Assembly (NCBI RefSeq): GCF_029784155.1 | Contig: NC_073691.1 | Location: forward strand, 64,672,839-64,736,838 | DNA: 64,000 bases | Reading direction: 5' to 3' | Source: Uranotaenia lowii | Lineage: Eukaryota; Arthropoda; Insecta; Diptera; Culicidae | In this document: positions 58,474-64,000 of the stretch, piece by piece | How positions within the stretch are numbered: the first letter of the stretch is position 1 | Layout of the letters: every line of letters begins with the position of its first letter | Made by a program: the position numbers and the translations under genes | Notes under the pieces: model-generated | Databases searched by the model: none | What the model was told of the DNA's origin: nothing | What the model saw: the letters and a program-made list of their open reading frames with translations, nothing else

Positions 58474-58649
58474 CTTTTTTTTTCTTAACTCTAAGCGTAC
58501 ATCTTTCGAGGATATGATGGCTAGCATCTTACAAATGCTAAAACCACCAACCCACCGAAAGTGTACTATGTATGCCGTGACCGGGATTCGATCTCATACC
58601 CCCTGGCTTAGAAGACTTTAAGGCTGTCCACTAGGCCACGGGCGGCGGC
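58474..58649 (-). repeat. tRNA-derived SINE
   Basis: Read on the minus strand, CCCGTGGCCTAGTGGA (box A, 58627-58642) is followed by GATCGAATCCCGG (box B, 58581-58593), then a non-tRNA body. It ends in an A-run (T-run at 58474-58484 on plus). GCCG at the head can pair with CGGC after box B. A polymerase III retroposon moved by a LINE. Confidence 0.75.
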
Positions 58650-59378
58650 AGTTGCCTGAGTTAAACAACAAATTCCTTGTGTTGTCTAACGAGTTCAAAT
58701 TTTCGGAGACAATAATATTTGCAGACTACACAAGCAGGTTAGAGGTAAAAAATTGTAAATTGTAATTGAGTAAAGTAAAAAGGTAGGGTAGAGAAATGGA
58801 AGTTTGAATATGGTGTTTCTGCAACGATTTTGTAATGTCTTTTATCGACCAAGGACAGACAGCGATGCCCTGCCATTGAGATATTTACCAAGAATCTCTA
58901 AATAGTTTCGAATGCGAAGAATTGTTGAGAAGGTTTTCGAAATAATCTATTTTGCATTTTCGTTCACAATTTTCAGTTTTCTTTTAAAACATGTCTCAGA
59001 AGTTCTTTCAAATGAGTGTCTCCAGGGTTGTGATTAGCTCTCTTAATGTTGTATTTTTAAATAAGTTAGAGTTATGAGGTCGAAAGACGTCCAAGAGCAA
59101 TAATTACCCATAACCGTTACCTGTTTAGTTACTTTTTCAGTACATCGCAGGAGCAAAACGGACGAAATATTTACAGTATGCAAAACAAAGTTTATCCACT
59201 AACCTCAAAAATTTACAATTGTAATGTATGTGAACGGCCCCTATGTTTAATTCGCAACCTACGATCTAAACTAACCGATTATATTTGAAGTTCAGTCTCC
59301 TGATGGTTTTGCTTCGTTTCTGTCAGATTTCACATTCAGAGCAAACATTCAAGTAAGAACGTATTTTAGTGGCACAAA
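58650..59378. other. Non-coding stretch, no recognised feature
   Basis: About 730 A/T-rich bases without a terminal repeat or credible frame. Confidence 0.4.
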
Positions 59379-59551
59379 AAAAAAAAGACATACACCGTCT
59401 TAGCCAATTTAGGCTTTACAGACTGAATAAATGACGTGGACAACTTAACATTAACATTTAACATCCAGTACCGAGATGGGAATCGAACCCATGCCATCAG
59501 TGGACCTAGCGATTACCGTCTTACCACGCTAACCACTCGACCACCGAGACA
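59379..59551 (-). repeat. tRNA-derived SINE
   Basis: The minus strand reads TGGTCGAGTGGTTAGCG (box A, 59527-59543) and GGGTTCGATTCCC (box B, 59478-59490), both near consensus, with a perfect T stem (TGGGTTCGATTCCCA). The body ends with GGCTAAGACGGTGTATGTC and a homopolymer run. The same 3' sequence is found in the scrap at 32755-32805. The acceptor stem is not complementary, so this is a SINE rather than a tRNA gene. Confidence 0.8.
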
Positions 59552-59986
59552 AGTTTTGTCAAAATTAGGTAAAAACTAGGAAAAGGCTCTGAAAATTTAT
59601 TTTTTTACAAGTCGAAATAACAAAATATCACATTTAAAAATGTACATAAATTTGAAGGCTCTAAAAAATGGTTCAGATAACTTAAAATTTCGTGACTCAC
59701 TACCCTGCTCTGTTTAAACTAAGCGAATGCACGTCAGAATTTTAAAGAAGCCTAACTTTGTTTGTTGCTGTTCAATTGAGAAGCTATGCACATAAAATTG
59801 TGGATAATTGTTTTTTCTCTAAACTTATTTGAAGCCACCGATATCCTAAACATTTCTACAGGGGAACAGGAAATCAAAGTTATATGTACTGGATTTAAAA
59901 ATGGTCAATTTTAACGTGAATTCACGCCACAAAAGTAATCGATCACAACACAAACAACTTAATTTTTTTATTGACCAAATTATGTA

Positions 59987-61238
59987 AAGGATTATACGGT
60001 CAAAATTTGGTCAAGGGAAAACGCGTGAAAATAGGTGAAATCGATTATTTAAAAAATCTAATTAAAATTCTTTTTCAAGTTTTTTTTTTTTACTCAGTTA
60101 TGCTTCCGCTTTTTCAAATCCGAATTGTCGGGCCTTACGCTTACCCCTGCCATCAGATTTTGTACAGCCACCTTGTCCACCTTCTTCGCCGCAGAAAGCC
60201 AGTTTGCCGTGAACTGCTGCTCGTTCTTAGCAGTTTTTTTTTGGTCTTCTTTAGGTTCCGCTTGCCAATAGCCCAGTATTTCTCAATTGGGCGGAGCTCT
60301 GGCGTGTTGGAAGGGTTCTTGTCCTTGGGAACCACCTGCACGTTGTTGGTGGCGTACCACTCCATGGCCTTTTCACCGTAATGGCAAGATGCCAAAACAG
60401 TACGGAACAACCGTGTTTCTTCAGGAAAGGCAGCGGACGTTTATTCAAACACTCTATCACGTAAATTTCTTGGTTGACAGTCTCGGAAGCTATGAAAATG
60501 CTGCTTTTCAAGCCACAGGTACAGATGGCTTGCCAAACCAGATATTTCTTCGCAAACTTTGACAGTTTCATGTGCTTGAAAATATCTGCTACCTTTCCCC
60601 TTCCTTTTGCCTATAAAACTCCTGTCCCGGAAGCTGCTTGTAGTCGGCTTTGACGTAGGTTTCGTCGTCCATTACCACGCAGTCAAACTTGGTCAGCATC
60701 GTCGTGTACAGCCTCCGGGATCGCGCATTGGCCTCGAATTTTGTAAGAATCTTGTAAGTCGATAGTCCGGCTCGTTTTTTGGCTCGATGCACGGTTGTAG
60801 ACGATACACCCAGCTTATTTGCGGCATCTCGGAGAGAGAGGTTAGGGTTTTGCTTGAAACTACCGGCAACTCTCTTTGTCGTCTCAGCGGCTTCCGGTTT
60901 TCGATTTCCCCCCGATCCAGACTTCCTGGCTGTCGACAGACGTTCCCCAAACACTTTAATTACTCTTGTAACGGTTGATTTGGCAGCATTTAGCGATTTT
61001 GCCAGCTTTGCGTGCGAGTATCTCGGATTTTCGCGATGCGTGAGCAAAATTTTGATACGCTGCTCTTCTTCCTTGGACAGCATTTTGACAACTGAAGAGT
61101 GAATTCCAAAATCAAAATAGGAGCAACATTCTACACACACACACACCTTTAAAATGAGGGGTGTTTAGGTTTTTTAAATGCAAAATTGAAAGAAATACGT
61201 CAAGTTGATGTTGACCAAATTTTGACCGTATCACCCTT
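59987..61238 (-). mobile_element. ITmD37E-type DNA transposon, defective
   Basis: AAGGATTATACGGTCAAAAT... at the left and the reverse complement of GACCGTATCACCCTT at the right form TIRs of about 28 bp with two or three mismatches. TA borders both ends (59985-59986 and 61239-61240). The 1252-bp body holds one transposase gene on the minus strand with several frameshifts. An (AC)n run lies in its 5' leader near 61133. Confidence 0.9.
60153..61083 (-). pseudogene. ITmD37E transposase pseudogene
   Basis: From ATG at 61083 the frame gives a paired-type N-terminus (EEEQRIKILLTHRENP, SHAKLAKSLNAAKSTVTRVI, LRDAANKLGVSSTTVHRAKK), two helix-turn-helix units, and then the first catalytic Asp in VVMDDETYVKAD. 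It shifts frame near 60610. The middle frame reads KYLVWQAICTCGLKSSIF and KKHGCSVLFW. A short deletion near 60388 then removes the Pro-Asp that should follow FW, with the frame changing again before ASCHYGEKAMEWY. The final Glu is in TPELRPIEKYW, 37 residues after the position of the lost Asp, which defines D37E. A third shift occurs at the T-run near 60235. It is non-functional. Confidence 0.88.
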
Positions 61239-62399
61239 TATATTCATTTTGAAGGAAATTCAATTTTCAACCGTCTGCTCTTATTTTCTTCATTTTTAAG
61301 TAAATTGGTTGACTTTGAGAATAGTAACAGTTCACAAAAGTACAATTTTAAAATCAAAACCTTGACACTCTGTCTACCTGAATTAAAAACCTATCGATAC
61401 CAGTTTAATTGTTTTGTTTTTTTTTTTGCTCGACTATCATACCGACAGTTGACAGTGAAGGAATTCGAAAGCTACCGTAAGCCTAGTTGCAAAATGTTTT
61501 TTTTATCGTCTGTCGATCACATCGTGATTGAACTAAGCATATGAAGTTGCGTGCTCTTCGCTGGAGGTCAGACGGCGATGTTTGCGGCCAAAAACTCACG
61601 CCAAAACAGCTCTAGCAAACGTGAGCAAATAAACCAAGTTAATCGGGCATTATTGCAAATAGTTTGTTTTTTTTTGTCTTGCAACAACGCCGTCTACTTC
61701 CGTCGTGGCTTCGACTCAGAGAGAAAAAAAAACGAAAGAAAAAAGCTTTTCGGAAGGTGGGTGTTTGTTGTGTGTTTACCGATCCGTGGGTATGACATGC
61801 GCTAGGATTTACGATCGTGTGATTTCAGAAGCGTCATCTAGCCAACATTTCTAGCACGCCACCAAAATCGATCCATCCAAAACACTCCTATGATATGAGC
61901 TAGGTTGTAAATTGGATAGTTTGCCTTAGTTCCAGTGTGAGAAATATGAACATTTACCCAATTTCACGTGATCGGGTGATTCGAGAAGTTCCATTTTAAC
62001 GCAAAACCAAAGCGGTTGCCTTTGGTTCTCATGGCTCACATTATGCTACATTGAGAAATCAGCACATGCCATTTAGGTACTATCTACTCTATCGGGTACT
62101 CCGACGCTTGATTATTTTTATTGCCTATAAATTGGAAAAAGTGGGTGGACCAATTTACCTCTATCAAAGGTCGTTGCTGTTTGAAGTTTGAGAAACAAAT
62201 ACGATCAATACATATTTATTTTACATTTAACATTCCAACACATCAGAATTCAACATTCCAGGTGTATGTCAAAATTTCTCAGAAAACAGCATTTCATTCC
62301 AGCGATCACTTGAACTGGAAATGTCTCAATTCGTCATTTTTATGTCTTCTCCGAGGTCTTTAATTCAACCAACCTCAAGCTAAATACTACATGTACCTA
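61239..62399. other. Non-coding, apparently low-copy stretch
   Basis: About 1.2 kb without recognisable repeats or domains. Several short frames exist (61551-61805, 62121-62363), none with a motif I know. It could be intron or intergenic host sequence. Confidence 0.35.
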
Positions 62400-62640
62400 C
62401 GACTAAAGTGACAGATTAGCTCCTCGGGGGCTGTTCGACGGTCAACGATGCATTAACTGTCACCACCGCCAGCCGCAACAACCACCGGCAGCCAATCGGA
62501 TACCCCTGCAACCAAATCACAAGTCGGTCTAATTAATTGCAATAAGAGCTGCAATAAGAACGCCTCCGCTTTGGCGCGTCTATTTTGATTTACCATGCGG
62601 CGATCATGACGGGTGTTAATTTATGTTTACTGGGTTCCGA
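62400..62640. other. Non-repetitive, moderately GC-rich block, possible regulatory sequence
   Basis: Balanced composition unlike its neighbours, with CACCACCGCCAGCCGCAACAAC and a TCTAATTAATTGCAATAAG word that resembles homeodomain sites (TAATTAATT). No frame is open for long. No similarity to the repeats elsewhere in the window. It is a candidate enhancer or UTR exon; this rests only on composition. Confidence 0.25.
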
Positions 62641-62975
62641 ACTGTCCTTAAAGTACAGTCCTGTTTTTTTTCATTTTTATTCAATTCGTGTATTGAATAA
62701 GGCTAAAACCATTAAGGCCGATTTTTTCTGTATTTTTTTAATTTTTTTTGGTAAAACTTAAACCAAAATTCAGCTTTCACTCCAATCATGAGTTCTCAAT
62801 ATCATAGCAAAATTTTGCATCCTCTTCTTTGAGTGCAGATAAATAATAAAGCAAAGAGATGGTGAGTGTTTTTCTTTGATAAAAATTAAAAGATATTGAT
62901 CACCATCAATCGGCCCTACCTTTGCGAGGAAAGTCAGCTTCCAGCATTCATTCAAAGGTGATATACAGTATGACC

Positions 62976-63114
62976 ATTTACTTACTTAATGGTCCCGCGT
63001 TGATTCTCCGTTGCATAGGGCCGTAGTAAGAGACCTCCACTGTTGAAGATCCGGAGCCAGCGTATTCACTTAGTTTAGTCAAGATTTTCGTCGACAGTTT
63101 CTGGGTCTGCCTCT
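62976..63114 (-). repeat. 3' fragment of the EN+RT LINE
   Basis: ACTTACTTAATGGTCCCGCG..., TGCATAGGGCCGTAGTAAGAGACCTCCACTGTTGA-like text and TTTCTGGGTCTGCCTCT match 43895-44065, the 3' end of the minus LINE copy, with an internal deletion. It is a 5'-truncated insertion or remnant. Confidence 0.8.
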
Positions 63115-63376
63115 GTAACGTCCTTTTGGGCACGTTCGGAACAAGCCAAAATAAGAACCAAACTCAAGAACGGTTCGACCGAGATTACTTTATTTCGAAA
63201 ATTTCTTATACATTTTTCCTGCTGGAGACCAAGGTTACCGAAAAAAAATTCTGTGTTTCGACGCAAATAAATTCTGACTTTCTGTGATTTTACCCAATAA
63301 TTCTGTGACGGTTTTCTGTGATGCTTTTACCATTAATTTCACTCAAGTAAAATGTTGTAAAAAATGGTGTATTTAA

Positions 63377-63749
63377 TTATTCAAATAATTTAATTTTTTT
63401 TTTTTTGAAAATCATTAAAGGATTCCGCCAATGTACAAGCAGTTCCCCTTCGACCGATCTGAAGAAAGTCTTCACATCCTTGACGGAAGTGACGATTTCT
63501 TTCCGAAAGCCATTGTAGTCAGGAATTGTGACTGTAATTGGTGGAACCTTTTTATTTTTAAGAGTACCTATAAGAAGAAGAAGGTTTATTAGTACTCTTA
63601 TCAGAATTAAAAATGATTTTTTCCTTTCCACCGATGTTATGAAGGACATCGAATGAATTGGAAATTTCAACTTTTTTGGTCGATGGACCTGAATTTGATT
63701 CGGCAATCCTTTTTCTTCCGACTTTCACGCCGGCCGATGACTTCCCCAT
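63377..63749 (-). pseudogene. LINE ORF1-like fragment, frameshifted
   Basis: ATG at 63749 starts MGKSSAGVKVGRKRIAES, a basic Ser-rich N-terminus that stops at 63558. The next frame continues with KVPPITVTIPDYNGFRKEIV and KTFFRSVEGELLVHWRNP, which resembles the start of the pre-C2HC region in ORF1 (gag-like) proteins of Jockey-type LINEs. A one-base shift in the TCT run near 63575 would explain the break. A pyrimidine-rich CTTCTTATAG at the same place could alternatively be a 3' splice site, so a host exon is not excluded. The reading ends in an A/T run at about 63400. Confidence 0.45.
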
Positions 63750-64000
63750 GCTGGGAAAAAAAAGAGAAAATATGAATAAAAGAAAATGAAAATAATTTAC
63801 CACTGAAAAGTGCTGATTAAATAGGTAAGAAAATGAAATAAATAATGTAAAATATTTCTGCAGGTACACAGCAACGAAACGATGCTCCGGCGTACGTGCT
63901 GACGGCTCAACGGTACAGATGGAAGTGCCACGGTGCGCCTCTGGACCGTTATTATAAAAAAAAATTGTCCATCAAATCCAAGTACGGGGCTCGATTCCTT

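Noticed and set aside
59462..59551. Functional tRNA gene on the minus strand
   Set aside because: Boxes and T stem are good, but the acceptor stem fails, and a SINE body and tail follow with a second partial copy at 32755.

Overview
This is a repeat-dominated, AT-rich eukaryotic window, almost certainly from an insect. A dipteran, and within that a culicine mosquito, is the best guess. The reasons are candidate introns of about 60 bp with GT...AG ends, tRNA-derived SINEs with A and B boxes, an ITmD37E-type mariner, APE-type LINEs of two groups, a Helitron of the Helentron type, and many short TIR elements with TA or TTAA targets. No bacterial-style gene, operon or CRISPR array is present. No host protein can be named with confidence. 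The species call is an inference.

Layout. Positions 1-2580 hold a GAATTTGAAT-rich repeat, a 203-bp tandem duplication and a minus-strand stretch with three good intron signatures (possible host gene or gene remnant). Positions 2583-7914 are a satellite built from 123-bp units and 61-bp deletion derivatives, interrupted near its right edge by a 239-bp almost perfect palindrome. Positions 8630-15400 (minus) hold one uninterrupted 2256-residue Helitron protein (zinc-finger N-terminus, Rep, Pif1 helicase, APE endonuclease, OTU protease). Positions 15.8-20.4 kb carry two families of TIR elements. A small plus-strand spliced unit lies at 21.2-22.0 kb. Positions 22.3-24.3 kb are a tandem array of about 270-bp units with TIR elements embedded at the same place in successive periods. 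This runs into a direct tandem duplication of 1362 bp that looks identical (24041-26764).

Positions 28586-30199 are a deleted LTR retrotransposon with 5-bp target duplications, followed by a 5'-truncated LINE reverse transcriptase (30.27-31.70 kb). Positions 33979-40171 are a TIR-bounded element filled with about 6 kb of a 7-bp satellite. A 156-bp piggyBac-like MITE (40249-40404) and a MITE with 41-bp TIRs carrying a SINE (41792-42249) follow.

Two copies of the same 3.1-3.4 kb EN+RT LINE lie at 43889-47027 (minus) and 50587-57636 (plus), each with clear target duplications. The plus copy is split by a 3687-bp TA-flanked TIR element, and the minus copy supplies the empty target site. The right end holds two tRNA-derived SINEs, a broken ITmD37E transposon (59987-61238), a non-repetitive, moderately GC-rich stretch near 62.4 kb, a LINE 3' scrap and a broken ORF1-like fragment.

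How the parts relate. Apart from the Helitron, every autonomous-type element is broken by frameshifts, deletions or insertions. The short elements are non-autonomous and depend on transposases not encoded here. Several long open frames in the satellites are periodicity artefacts, not genes.
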